Shown: in pieces, positions 18,579 to 31,957 of the stretch
How the letters are laid out: the number at the start of each line of letters is the position of its first letter
How positions within the stretch are numbered: the stretch's first letter is position 1
Source: Paulownia fortunei
Lineage: Eukaryota; Streptophyta; Magnoliopsida; Lamiales; Paulowniaceae
DNA length: 64,000 nt
Direction of reading: 5' to 3'
Assembly (NCBI GenBank): GCA_019321725.1
Contig: CM033107.1
Span: forward strand, 27,271,445-27,335,444
Program-made: the position numbers and the translations under genes
The notes under the pieces: generated by a model
Told to the model about the DNA's origin: nothing
The model's database searches: none
What the model saw: the letters and a program-made list of their open reading frames with translations, nothing else

Positions 18579-21500
18579 ATAAAAGATGCAGATGTATGGA
18601 AGCAGATACAGCGGATGGTGAGGTTCATTCGGCAGGAAGCCCAAGAGAGCCAATGAAATCTCCATTTCTACCGAAGAGGTTTTTTTTCCTCTTTACCATT
18701 ATTTCTGTATTATAATTATACGATGAGTAATTATGCACGCATTCTTGTGCCTGCCTTCATTTTTTTTAGCTCAGTATTTGGATTTTATTTGTCTCTTGAT
18801 TAGCTTGGGGCAGTCGTGAAGAAGAGTGGAGCTATGACTGTTTATTATGTTTAGCACTGCTAATTCAATAATGAAATTTGGGTTTGTGAATTGATCCTTT
18901 CTTTTAATTTAATTGTTAGAAAACTAGATGAGCGAACATATATCATTCAGTTTAATGTGACAGATTTTATGTAGCAAAGTGAAACTTACTTTGAAAAAAA
19001 AAAAAAAAGAAAAGAAAATTCAATGTGCAAGTGAGAAAGATCGATCTTTGCGTTACGGCTGATTAGGAATGTAGCCAATATGTAACATACAAGCAAATAA
19101 AAATTTGCACACTTATTTCCAGTTAAGGGAATGACTGCCCCTGAAATCACCACCGCACCTACCTGGGCATCCTTGCTGCCTATCTAATAGGTTTAACTGC
19201 AGTGAAGTCCTCTGAGCTGTGACGAAGAAATTTTGATCTTTGACTGGTGGTCTGAATTACTTTTTTGGTTTTAAATATCATTGAATGGTCCTTTCTTTGG
19301 GGCTGTTTATACATAGGAATTCAACATTGAGAAATTTCAACTAGTTGAAGCTGAAAAGAAAAAGATCAGACAAGAGTATGAGCGCAAGACCAAGCAGGTG
19401 GAAGTTAGTTAGAAGATGTGACTTTTTCTCTTCTATCCTTTTTGGACTACTTCTCCCTTTGTCAATTATATGAAGATTCACTTCTTGTAACATGACTAAT
19501 ATTTTCTTTTGTTTGGTCGATGGAAATGGAAAACTTGATAACAGAAAACACTGGTACATATGACTTTTATGTTTCTATTGCTTATCCATGCATGCCTCTT
19601 ATTGCTTAGTCCAGAAAGACAGGTTGAGAGTTTGTTTTTTTTTTTCAGAAAGCAAGGCATTGTGTTTTGTGGCTCGTAATTATTACACAAAATGAAACTC
19701 ATATTGTGTGTCCTAATCTGTTCCCATCCCCTTCAATAGTTGGCAATCCACTCCTAAAGGGCAGACATATGTATATACATTTCTATATATGTTAAGGTTA
19801 TAATGGCTGCTCCTGATGTTTGGCAAGGTCTGTCTATTATTGAATGTCTTTGTAGCCTCTACCATAAGTGTTGCAATAAGCCTAATCATTTGGCATGTTA
19901 AGTTATAAAATGGGACGAGTGATGTTATGTGAGGTAATGCTAATCATGTACAACTACGAAGCAATGGAGCTAGGAATGCAATCAAGCTATGCTTCTTTCT
20001 AAGTGAAGTCCTTGGAGTTTGATTTTTTGTATTTTACTTTATTGTGCAGTGAGTACTCAATGTAGCTAAATGCATCACATATCAAAGTTCTTCAGGCTCA
20101 AGATGATGTGGCCAATGACATGAAAGATGTTGTTAAGTAAGGAGCTTCTGCGTGTTTCTGACAACAAAAATACATATAAAGCACTTCTCAGTGGCTTGAT
20201 TATTCAGGTACCTACTAGCACTGTTTTCCTACTTTTTTCTAGTACATGAGGAGAGGGGACAAAAGGAAAAGGAAATTTACAATATCTCTAGTCATATAAT
20301 TGCACATGGCGTGACTGCAAATGAAGTCATGGAATTGGTCAAGATGTTGGGGGATATTGCAAACTGCTTCCCCTGTGATCTGAAGACATGCAGCTTAACC
20401 CCTTTGTGATTATCAAAAGCCGTGCAATTGTGACTCCCACCTGTTAACTTGGTGTAACAGTGTTAGTCTATTCCTATTTGAATTAACCACATTATCATCA
20501 ATCTAGGACCTAAAGCCTATTAACTTCATGCTTTCTTCCAGCCTTAACCTCCATTAGAACTTCTTGCAGTTTCTTTTAGTTTCCTTGGCAAAAATACAAG
20601 TGCAAGAAACAAAACCAATATAAATTTGCATTTTACTGGCACAAAAGCTTTTGCAAGTAAAATGACATAACTTTGTTTTCATATGACTACTCGTGAGGTA
20701 ATTAACTATAAAATTTTACGTTTTCTATGAGAGCTTTTTTTATGTTATGTTGATCAACTTCTGCATGGATTCACACTTGGCACTTGCATTATATATCGAC
20801 ATGCAAGCAGGCGGATGCTCAATATAATGGAATTGTACTAGATTGCATACAACTCTGCTGACCCAGTGAAATCATCTATTGGTATTTTAGAGTTTACTAC
20901 AGCTGAAGGAGCTATCTGTACTGTTGCGATGTCATGATATGGATGTCAATCTAGTCAATTCAGTTCTCGAGGATGCAAAGTGTGAATATGCTAAGAAAGC
21001 GAAAGTACATGCCCCAAAGCATTATCATTACAAAGTATACCTACCACCACCTCCTAGTGTCAAACACCATTGGTCCCTCTTTGTAAATGTGGTGATGTCC
21101 TTTTATTAAGAAATAAATTTATATGTGCCGCTGCATGTCCCAAAAATCCAGAGTTTTTGAATAAATTCTTTTTCTTATTAGCTGTATTCTATTTAACTGT
21201 TCAAGCAGTTAGATGCTAAAATAACTGCTGCCAACTGTGACTTTTGGATGTGAGCATATGGCAACATACTCTCTGCATGTGCTATCGTACTAATTCTCTT
21301 TCTTTCTTTTTTCTTTTTCTTGTGTTTTGGTCAGCAATATTTTTAATGTCTTGTATATATTATTTCCTTATTTCCGTTACTTTCATGCTCTGAAAACTCT
21401 GGAGGGGTAGTTTTGGCTTGACAATATGGGAAAATTGTATGTGAGAATACCATGGATGCTGGATTAGATGTCGTGTTCCGGCAGAAACTTCCTGAGGTAT

Positions 21501-21723
21501 GTGTTTAGATTCCTACATCTGGAGTGAAAATCCATAACATTATATATTTGTTATTGAGATTTTTATTCGTTCACATATTCGAGACATACATCTATCCTTG
21601 ACTTGGTTAAACAACAACATTCTGCTGTGTGTGTGATGTACACCAAGACAGGTGAAACACGTATATAAGCTATTTTCTTCTTTGCTGAACTCCATGCAGA
21701 TTCGCAAGCGCCTGTGTGGATAA
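18579..21723 (+). pseudogene. V-type H+-ATPase subunit E (VHA-E), unprocessed pseudogene
   Basis: Relic of the peripheral-stalk subunit E of the vacuolar proton pump. Six exon-like blocks in order: about 18579-18678 (MVRFIRQEA), 19317-19408 (EFNIEKFQLVEAEKKKIRQ), 20050-20207 (IKVLQAQDD, then ALLSGLIIQ), 20903-about 21090 (LVNSVLEDAKCEYAKKAKVH), about 21400-21496 (IVCENTMDAGLDVVFRQKLP) and 21700-21723 (IRKRLCG then stop). Breaks: the expected ATG reads ATA (18579-18581); about 2 bases are missing near 18647, shifting frame before a stop; a TAG replaces the expected Gln codon at 20063-20065; extra TAAG near 20135; a TGA in the GGVVLA segment at 21419-21421; and an early C-terminal stop. Introns and exon order are kept, so it arose by gene or segment duplication or by decay in place, not by retroposition. 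No alternative start rescues it. Confidence 0.9.
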
Positions 21724-22083
21724 GTGAGCGTGTGATGCATTTGGATTGATGAAATTGCAATAAATCCAAGAACAAATTTCCCTACTTGAATGTTACTGAG
21801 ATGATTGTCTGACGAAAAAATATAGATTTTGGATCATCAGCTCTGAAGTGATCTGGTTTGTGATAAAATGGATCTCTGGATTTTGAAATAAATAAACTGT
21901 ACAAGCGTTACTTTTTACTAATTAACCTTATTGGCAGATACCCTTTTTAACATTTTGTGGTGTTTGGAATTATCTGTCATTTTTATTAATAAATAACATT
22001 ATAACAAGCAGTATTTGGGCAGTTCAAGTGGAATAGTATATTTTGCTATCTACAGCAACCCGATATATTTTTTCCTCTTTATT

Positions 22084-22114
<31 letters not shown>
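22084..22114. repeat. Compound AT/GT microsatellite
   Basis: A short TA/AT run passes directly into about ten GT dinucleotides. Such AT/GT compound tracts recur in this window (see 31354 and 42177). Confidence 0.85.
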
Positions 22115-23470
22115 TTAAAAAGAGAGAGGGAGTAAGCTACAGAGCGGCAAACTTGCTGCCTCTGTTACCTCTTGCTGGCAGCAAGATTGGCGTGCTCCCT
22201 ACGGACTCCGACCAATTCATTTATTTTTCCCGATAGAGAAAAGCTTCACCTACTTATTTCCTTTTCCTTTCCCTTCTAATATATGCTAAATTCCCAATGC
22301 ATTCAAACCCCCAGATTTAGCCCAACCCTCAAAATCTGTCTAATCACTATCTAAATCCTCTCCATCTCTCTTTCCCGTTTTCTCTTAATAATCACCTCCT
22401 AATTCAAAAACAGAAAACTTCTCAAAAATCCCAAGAGAGGCGGCATGCTTGTTGCCTTTGTAAAAGCTTAATCCCACTAGCTCTTTTTATTATTATTACT
22501 GTTATTACCATTATCATTATTATTATTAAAGTCGGGGTACCCAAGCACCCCATCGGATGGTAAAATACTATCCGATTATTACCTAATACCCAAGGATCCA
22601 AAAAACTCAATCCGAACGCTCGAGTTCACTCCTCCTCCAGTCATAGTCATCCTTACGAAAACATAATTGGTATCTCCGATGCATATAGCCATATAAGTAT
22701 GCTTATCTGACTACCCGACTCTAGTAAGATTTCTAACTCTAATGCATTTCCCTTCTCTCATTCCTATAGATTTATGATGTCTAAGCTTCGATTTTCTTTT
22801 TGTCTTGTCTTAAAAAGAACCTTCTGTCTTTGGGTTGCACTTTATCAAATTACATCTAAGAATTATTAAATAATCAGTTTGGCTAGGGAGCTGGGAAATA
22901 AAATCCTAAAATGGCACTTTATATCTAAAAGTAAAGTAACTGATTCAGTAGTATGCGCAGCAACAAAGGCCTCGTGTTATTGAAAAATGGCTTAGTGGAA
23001 TGTTGATGCATAGGTCCCTAAAGAAATGAGACTTCATGAGTCTAAGGACTTGATAATAAAATAAAAAGACTAGAATGACCATCCAAAAAAAAAAATATAA
23101 TTATGATGGGAAGACAATTATCTCACTCGTGAATATATTTGGATGAGATTAAATATAAAATAAAATTACCCAATATTATACTGATTAGCATAAAAATTAT
23201 ACAACTGTGATAGTGTGTATCACTGTGAGAATCCCAATAATTTGTTTAATCGATACAAGTTGTGACCCTAAGCCTACTGTGGATGCTTTAATTTTAGCTG
23301 AGTGAAGTCGCTGCATCTGTATCTCATATCAAACTGCATCCAAAAGAAATTAATTCAAATGTATGGTGTGGTAAGAATGATTTCATGTTCCTGTGATGAA
23401 GTGCCAAGTTATTCTCTCTGAATCTATAAATTAAGATGCAACTATGTCAAGAATTAAGATAGAGGCGTGG

Positions 23471-23553
23471 AACAATGGACATACTAAGAAACAGAAATAC
23501 CAATGAACAATGGACATACTAAGAAACAGAAATACCAATGAACAATGGACATA
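23471..23553. repeat. 35-bp tandem duplication, 2.4 copies
   Basis: A 35-base unit starting AACAATGGACATACTAAG occurs at 23471-23505 and, identical, at 23506-23540, followed by a partial third copy to 23553. Identity of the two full copies suggests a recent duplication. Confidence 0.95.
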
Positions 23554-25169
23554 TATGTTTACTAATGATTCTCCTCATGTCAAACACAATATGGCCTATT
23601 GTTCGTACATGTATACTAATGAGTCTGCCCATGTCTAACACAACATGGCCTGATATCAACTTGCGCCAATAAATGTCCTTGGAAGGAACCAGTCTCCTCA
23701 AAGATGTCATCACCAACATTTGTCCAAATACTTAAATATAATGCATCAAAAGTTCGAAACGGGCTTGAACTCGTGTCCATTAACTCAAATAGAATTTCCT
23801 CTTACTAACTGTTAAACAAAATGTAGTGGTCTATTGAAAAGAGAGTGAATTGAAGTAGTAGATTTGTTGAAGTATACATATGCATATGATGAAGTAATTA
23901 GATATCAAACACAATTCAGTTAGTTGACATTATTACCAAGAACCTCCAGATATAAGATATTAATTTACTAGTACCAAAATAATTATCTCATAGTAGTTGT
24001 TGAAAGTTGATAGATAAAATATCAAGTCATGCAAGCATGATGCAAAACCTATTTCTTTCACATTCAGAGCTACATAATTTAATCTTGAAAACAACTCTTA
24101 AAGGATGTGCCTTACACTTGACAAAAGATGTGCACGACTTGGTTAACTACCGTAATACATGCCATTCATTATCCTATAGAATATGACTTCTTTAAATGTG
24201 CACAACAGCTGACTGTATCCTTAACAACTGACTGAGAGCCACATGCATAACAGGCACTGATCTTTCAAATACAACCGAGTAGCAGAAAACTACGAATTCA
24301 GGGGATTATAACCAAACTAGCTTTAAGCACAGAGATCCATATACAAGGGATCTTTTAGAATTTATCACTGCAAAACAAGGGCACAACAATCTGTGGATAC
24401 AATTTTCGCCCGCTTTAAAGCATATTCATTCGGCACTCAACATAAAACCCTCTCCACCAGTGCACACCTGAATAAATTAAAGTAAGAATACATGCACCAA
24501 ACAAACTAATCAAAATATGACCTCAACTTGTAGTGATTTTTTTAAACACGAACAAAGACAACATAATGAGGCGGATGGAGAGACTCAAAGACAATATCAA
24601 ACACTACACCCAAAAAGCTAAAAACCAAATCACACATTCATCGTAGTCCTCCCCAAAATTTATAGATTACATTATCAGAACAAATGGCCGACTGCATGGT
24701 AAAATAACAAGCACTTGTGCTTACTTCTAGATCTAGATTTACTGCTGCTTAAAATATCGCAATTCGATATGGAATGTAAAATTGTGACATATGTCATAAC
24801 AAAATATCTACAAAATCAGACTTCTCAGTGGCACTCTATACCAATAATAAAATATCTCACACTAGAATCAATCCAATGAACAGGTTTTCAAGAACTGAAA
24901 TGACAAAACCTAGTTTAGAACCAAATATATAAGGAACACTTTCTTTCTATTTTTTTTCGACCATCTGTTTCTGTATTCTGCTCGATAAATTAATAAACAA
25001 AGAAAACCTAACCAAAAAACTCAACTGCACAGTCCTCTTTAGCTATATGTTGTATTATCAACTAGGTAGGAAATGAGGTAATGATGTGTTTCAAAAGGTA
25101 TACCACTGTATGATTCTGTAAATCATAGAAGACTTAAAAATTCTTCAAACAGGTTAAAGATTTAATATC

Positions 25170-28100
25170 TCAACATCCTGTTTTTGCACGTTTCATTCCA
25201 CTAGTATTGAAAGGTGAGACGCTGCCACTTGGTCCAGGGCTTTCTTCTCTTAAATTTGAATTTGGCAAGGCTAGCTCACGTAATTGCTGCCTCTTTACAA
25301 AATCCTGCGACTCATCCTGCATGAAAGCAAAAGTACAACATGAATAAGCCAGTCAACAACTCTAACCATGTTTGATTTGACATGTTTTAACTCATTTATG
25401 GTTAAATTCAATCACAATCAATGGTTTAACAATCTATAGTGTTGGCAACTACACATCCAGACTGCAAAACAATCACTAGTAGTTTCCAACATTGTTTAAT
25501 ATACACAGTATGATAAAAATGTGTGGCACTGGTCAACCCTTGACACAATTAAATATATGAGGCATGACACAAACATATGAGCGACTGTATCATTATAGTT
25601 GTTTAATTTTTGGAGTTGCAGAGGATCTTATAGATTTGAAACTGGGTGAATAGTCTGATTTCTTCAAGAGAGCACACAAAATTGGTTTGAGATCATACCA
25701 CCGGCTTCAGCAATTCTTTTGCGTTTGCCTCAGTCTGATATCAACGACATTAGCTGGCAAATCAGCCTCAATTAGGATATGGAGAGATTCATTAAGGTGT
25801 TCACAGCCAGGTCGTCCCCATAGCTTCTCTTCTTGCAAATTGATAGATGCAGACAGCAATAAAATTTGCTTAACATAAAAAACATGGATAGTGTCTGTCA
25901 ACAACAATCATAAATTCCTGCAGTGCATTTGAATAGTTGTCTATCAACTTTGTAGCTGATTTACGATTACTCACTAAAGAGAACGGCACAATGATGCATC
26001 AATAAAAAAATACCGTCATTACCTTATCAGGGTCCTTTATTGAACCTTTTTCTCTAATATAAACATGACATCCTGCAGTGGCTTCAACATGTTTCAATGA
26101 ATTCCCTCTATGGCCTAAAAGCCACTCGACGGAACTAAACTATGAAGCCACCAAATACTAATTAAGAAAACGGTCTAAGGAAAGGAAGCAATCTGTCCCT
26201 AAAGAATGAGACTGAGCAAGGATATATCAATGAAAGTCAGTAAAGCCAGTTCATTCAGTGGTCTTACATTAGGATAGTTGTCCACCGGAATTTCTAAGCG
26301 CAAAATCCTTTTCACAGTGTAACAACTGGGACTTGCTGGTGCTCTTTGCCAGTCCATTGTCATTCCACGAGGCCCACTCAATCTCTGCCGTGTCATGATG
26401 AAGTCAAGGGTATTTTCTTAATTTTGAAAGGAAAAAGAAAAAGAAGCAGCAAAAAATATAATGTCCATGCTGAATTTGTAATGCGTATATTAGAAGACAA
26501 GCTGAACTTCACCTTTCAAGCAAAAAAAGATAATAGAATATCTAATTTGTTACTTTCCAAAAGTAAAGCAAGCCAAAGAGATGTTCTATGGAATCGTTTA
26601 TCACCATGGCCAAGAAAGGCTAAAACTACAATATAACTGATCACAGCAAATAAAAATGCAGCCAAACAAGCAAATCTAAGATTGCATGACAACCATGACC
26701 AATTCTACACGCTCACTCTCAGATATTCTAATTGATAATCATGATTGGCATCCAAATATGATGGAACTCATTTACTGTAAAATATGAAGGAATCCATTCT
26801 CTGCAGAAGCTTAGCACAAATATAACTAGATAAAATAACTGAAACTACCCTCCACCCCAATATACATGAACAAAAAACCAGCAAAAAAAAATCTCTAATC
26901 AAATTAAAATTTCTACTTGCAAAAATGTATCAATCGACCATTCATCCAACAGGTTTTTATAATGTACCAAATCAACATCTTTTTCTTACCTTCAGTAAGC
27001 AATTCAGCCCATGACATAATCATTTTGACAGACACACACAGGACTTTGAAGTTAGGTTAGAAACTAATTAGTCAAGGTAAGTTTTTGTGCAAGGAAAACC
27101 AAAGTTTATTAACCATCAAACCCTCATACCTCCTGTGTAGTAAACAGATTGAGAAAGGTCATGACAATTGTGTGTTATTTCTGGTACAATTACCAAGTGG
27201 AGAAGATGTTAGAGATTTTATGATCATATCCTAAAGATTCTACGATGTTTAATGCCATTTGCCATATAGAACTTCTTCATATCAAGTATGTTAGGAACGG
27301 GAAGAAAAAGGACTTCAATAATACCAGAACACAAGACAAGGTTGGAGTAAAGTTGCAATGTCACTATTCAGTTTTCCAATTTACTCTAAAAGAATTCTGA
27401 ATTTGTCTCAATATAAATAGAAAAAAAATTACCAAACATATGAACTACTCATAGCAAATATGGATTAAGATTGTCTGTTGCTACCTTACAACAGTACTAC
27501 AGAATATAGGCTCCTTTAGATTTTACTTCATTAATAACTTCTTTGAAGCCTAGATATGAGTTTAAACAAATAGCGTAGAGCTGAATAACATATTTTTCAA
27601 GAATAATTTGAAATTCTAATAACAATTAAAATTATATTTGAGCTTGGTTTTATTTTACCAAGCTTCATGAAGCCAAATCTCAACCATGCTCAAGTAACTT
27701 GATATTTTTACATGTCTTTTACCATGTTCTATCTTTTTAAGTCTAGCTCAAGCATAGCTACAAAACTTAACGGATGATAAAAGATGTTCAAGCATGGTTT
27801 GTACAATTTGTCTGACTAGCTTAGTTTTTTTCCCAGAATTATCTATTGGCTCTCTTCCGTAATTAATAAAGTTTTTTTTTTACACTAGAAATGAAAAATA
27901 AAGAAATTATTATAAAATTTATATGCCACTCAAAAGGTATAATGTTCGCAATTCTGGCCTCGGTAATTTCAAAGCAAGCCAAGTTATGGAAAAACAATTG
28001 CAAAGAGCCAATTGTTGTTAAAAATAGCTAGATATCAAATTTCCAAACACCCATAGCAATTTGCAATTATTATGGGTTTAGCGATCTCTCATAAGTCTGA

Positions 28101-30122
28101 AATTATAAGTACTAAAAAGAAAGAGCATAACTAAAAAGAGAAATAAAATCTTTGCCATCTCCTCAACATCGAAGAATCTATTCCACCCCTATCCACCATG
28201 CTGGGTTTGCTCGTGCAACAACCATGTTGGAATGTAAGTTTTAGTCTCCCTAACAAAAAAGCATAGTTGGCAAATGATACCTACATACACACACTCCAAG
28301 CAAGCAGCAGCAGCTTACAGAAACAAAGAAGGTAAAATTAGAACTTCCTTCGGGGTAGAATGCTGCCTCGTGTCCATGATATACTTGCCTAGTATATATA
28401 AAAGAAAGATAACATAGTATATAAAGATATCTTCTGATAGAGAATATGAAAGGATTAGAAGGATGGAAAATCAATAACCTCCTGCGGAAGTCCATTCCAG
28501 CTGGCTAATCCTATCCTAGCAACATTTGATAAAAGGTTTGTAGAGGCCATAGGGCTGGGACTTCTATGTCGTAGTCTCTCAAGTTCACTGAAGCTTTGAT
28601 TTGGCATCATCCAGTAACCCGTAAGATCTCTGAAAGATAAAAAGAGAGTTTAATAGTGAGAAAGAAGAATAATACCAAAAAGAGAATTATTTAAAATGCT
28701 AAAAGACATTGGTGGTATAATAAAAGCCATACACTACATTGACATTCTAAATAAGTGAATTCCAAAATCTATTGAATATATCATATTCATACTTCATGGA
28801 AATGGAGAAACTTAAACAAGGCTACCTCTAATGTAAAAAAGTATACCCTCCATCCACATTTATATTGCATGGAAATTTAGGTAAGAGTTCAAAAGCTGAG
28901 CATGTCATATAACTTTACATTTCTATGTCAAGAATACAAATATTTGTAAGCCACATTATATAATGTGCTTAATTCATGACATATTAAACAAAATATAAAA
29001 GAAATGAAGCATTATTTCTGGACACCTTAAAAGGAAATAGTTTCATTCAATTATAGAGAGAGTAATTAATTAAGTTTCTACAAATGTGAATCCAATCATA
29101 AATTATCAAGAGTGCCTAAAACAACAAACTTGTGGAAACTCATTCTATTTGATAACTCAGCATCCCTTGCCTTATCCAAACTGTATGGATGTTTACAAGC
29201 TCAAGAACATCTGTAGGAGCTCCATGTAGAAAGGAGAAACTCTAGAAATCAGGTTTTACAACTTGAGAATCATTGTAGCATTGTTGCATACAAGGACGGA
29301 GCTAATGAGCTGGCGGGAGCCCAATTCTAGTCCATAAAAATTTTAAATTAATATAAATTTTACATATAAAATTATTAAATTTTAAATCACCCCGTCCCTA
29401 AAAAAAAAAAAAAAAAAAAATCTCTTTATCTATTATTTTTACATGGTATCTACTTTATGGCCCCATCCCTAGTTGCATAAGTATCTACTAGTTACTGCAT
29501 TTTGATCTCCGCCTAACACGATTATAATAAACTATTTCTCTTAATGTGAAGATATAGTCTCACAAATAAGGGTTTTTATCAGTAAATTCCACAGGAGCTC
29601 ATGCTTCATTTGAAAATCAAAAGGAATCATACAACAATAATCCTACGATGGGGAGTTTGTGTGTGCATGCTGAATTACATATATAACAACTTGCAAGAAG
29701 TGCCATATATTACTGAGGTAAATGGCAGCAGGATTGTTCACAGATCCAACCAGCTAAAACCTCACGAACTCGTAAAAGCCTAGATCCAATTTGTACAGAA
29801 ACTAAGAAAAATAAAATAGGCAATAATGAAAAGGAAGAGAATTAACTGCTTTGGTTCAAAAGTCTACTACAGATAGGAAGAACTTGCATGAAAGGGCCAA
29901 GCTTATTATGCTCCGCCAACAGCTCTGACAAGTACTGATTACTAAGATTTGTTTAAAAATGAAACACCAACAAAGAAACAAAGCCCAACATGGATCAAAA
30001 AATTCCTCAAGCTATCATATTGAATGGAAAAAAGAAAAAGGAAAAGAATTAGATTTTATAGAATGAATCGCACCTATCTACATCTGGGGTACTTCTAATT
30101 TGTGGAGAGACGGCCCTCGTAA
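25170..30122 (-). pseudogene. SPIN1/QKI-like (STAR) KH-domain RNA-binding protein, unprocessed pseudogene
   Basis: Relic of a plant KH-domain protein of the At3g08620/SPIN1 type. Exon blocks: 1, about 30122-30074 (RAVSPQIRSTPDVD, start lost); 2, 29941-about 29850 ([20 protein letters not shown]); 3, 28629-28479 ([22 protein letters not shown]); 4, 26384-26268 (intact, [18 protein letters not shown]); 5, 26139-26023; 6, 25832-25699; 7, 25316-25170 (intact C-terminus [19 protein letters not shown]). Breaks: no MSGLYN-type start in front of exon 1; the usual GT after LLNQ is absent in exon 2; exon 3 is one base short between 28610 and 28611; the exon 6 acceptor reads AA, not AG; exon 6 is 10 bases short, giving a stop after RLRQTQKNC. 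Exon 5 stays open, but the KH core expected as VGRLLGPRGNSLKRVEA reads [17 protein letters not shown], so constraint was already lost. Introns up to 2 kb are retained. Confidence 0.87.
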
Positions 30123-31353
30123 AAACCCAACATAGTTTATAAAATCAAATGTTTTCATACAGAGCATATTTACTTCATTTCATTACATTGAATATAATTG
30201 GATATAACAATAATGGTACATAATAAAACTTAAATTTAATATAATTAATAATTTTTATTGAATAATTCATTTCATTTTATAGGTGGGATGAAGTAATCAT
30301 ATCTTTTCATTTAAAATATCTAAAATTTTAAATTATATATTATAATTTAAACCTAAAATAATTTATAAAAAATTTTATTTAAAAGTAAATTAATAAAAAA
30401 TATAATAATCTACATCATTATTAATCAAAATACAAATTTAATAAGAATTTTAATTAATGTATCAATTCTATAATCATATAAAATTTATTAAATAATTTAA
30501 TTTTAATTACATATTACTCATCAATTATTTATTATTTCAATCAAATCAGTAAACAGAGAAACACACGACTGACAACCCCTCCAAAAAGGATTTGTGCAAA
30601 AGAAAAAGAAAAAGAAGTGTAAAAGGGTTAGAAAGGAAAATCCAAAATCCTTGGTCGTAAAAAGTAGTCTTAGTAGTAGGAAGAGGGGAAGAAAAATGTG
30701 ATGGTAAAAATGGGGAAGTCTTGCTTGCATAGTTGGGTGTTGGTGGCGGTGGCGGACACGTGTTTGTGCATGCAAGCTTGCAGTTGGCCCAATTCAGGAG
30801 CATGCTGCTAATGCCAATTGATGGCACCAACCCAGTCTTAGATGGACTGACAGATTGCCCCAGCATTTCTCATATGGCGCCGTTTATGCGGTACCCCCCT
30901 CCAACATCCTTGGCATTGCTTCCCCTCATCCCACGACGTCGTATTCGCCCATTGTTTTTGACGTCCTAGCTTTGCTCTTTCTTTAAATGATCAAATATCA
31001 TGACATTACATATGGATTAATTAAAGATCAACATCTTTACTTAATAATTAATAAATATCAACTATTAATAATTAATAATTATAATAATAAATAAATATTC
31101 ACATAATTAGGTGAGATTTAAACCAAGTTGAGTAACTTGAATTGCTTATTTCTTCATTCATCGAGCCTCACACAATAATTTAATAGTGTATCTAACATGT
31201 TTAACCTCGTTTCTATTTTCTTTTTCTTTTTCTATGTCGAAAAAGTATTAATATTATTTTTCTTCTACTAATTCCTTTATTTCCATCTACTGGATTATAG
31301 ACACAAAATATGACTCTTCTTAAAAACTTTAGGGTGGGGTCATCTAATCTAGT
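30123..31353. other. AT-rich spacer
   Basis: Very AT-rich between 30170 and 30540, possibly a decayed non-autonomous transposon. A GC-richer block (30720-30970) has only short frames without family resemblance. At the right end a segment with GGGTCGATTCAAATC and GGTTCAAACCCG (31480-31540, beyond the next microsatellite) resembles the GGGTCGGGTT-type repeats near 52.9 kb. Confidence 0.4.
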
Positions 31354-31357
31354 ATAT

Positions 31358-31394
<37 letters not shown>

Positions 31395-31420
31395 ATATGG
31401 TTGTGTATATATATATATAA
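31354..31420. repeat. Compound CA/TA microsatellite
   Basis: About nine CA dinucleotides followed by two TA runs separated by a short interruption (ATATGGTTGTG). Confidence 0.85.
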
Positions 31421-31561
31421 ATGTCATTGATAATGAATTTATAATGATAATGGTGTGAGTATAAAGCCAGGATAGTAATGGGTCGATTCAAATCTGATTT
31501 ATATTGAACTTGTCCCATTTGGGGCCGGTTCAAACCCGATTAAATAGATCGCGATGTGAGA

Positions 31562-31957
31562 AAGTTTTGTCTTAATTAAGCAGGGGCTTTATTTTGCATT
31601 CGAAAAATATGTCGTCTCTCTCAACACTAAGTTTTACCCTAATGAGACATGGACTTTATTATGAATTCAGTCAGAAGATATGTCGTCTTTAACATGACTA
31701 AGTTTTGACCTGACGAGACAGTGGCTTTTGTTGTCGGGGTAAGGTACTACCTCTCCCGAAATTAAGTCTGGTCTTGATGAGGTAGAGACTTTTGTTGTTC
31801 GAATAAGGCATTACCTCTCCCTAAACTAATTGTGGCCTGAAGAGGAATGGACTTTTATTGTTCGGGTAAGGCGTTGACTCTCTTGAAACTAAGTCTCACC
31901 GGTATGTATGAGGTTGAGGCTTTATTTTTCCCAAATGAGACAAGATTATTTTTAACT
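31562..31957. repeat. Degenerate minisatellite, about 64-bp unit, six copies
   Basis: Units start at 31562, 31629, 31700, 31764, 31828 and 31891, giving spacings of 67, 71, 64, 64 and 63. Each starts with an AAGT(TTTG/CTGG)-like head, followed by CCTGATGAGAC and GACTTTTATTGTTCG, and most then have GTAAGGCATTACCTCTCC and GAAACT. Past the sixth unit (to about 32130) shorter repeats continue, first around GGATGAGACGAGGCTTTATTTT, then around CATGTTC(A/G)(C/T)CAA(G/A)TCTTT. Copies are well diverged, so the array is old. Confidence 0.85.

Larger units (their letters stand above)
21724..25169. other. Spacer between two pseudogenes
   Basis: No intact gene is visible. It includes an AT/GT microsatellite, a 9-bp inverted repeat (CTTGCTGCC at 22152-22160 and GGCAGCAAG at 22177-22185), a tandem duplication near 23.5 kb and AT-rich sequence. 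Two diverged copies of a segment around AACACAATATGGCC occur at about 23550-23650. Confidence 0.45.

Noticed and set aside
22152..22185. 9-bp inverted repeat as a terminator or microRNA hairpin
   Set aside because: The stem is too short for a plant microRNA precursor, and short inverted repeats of this size are expected by chance.
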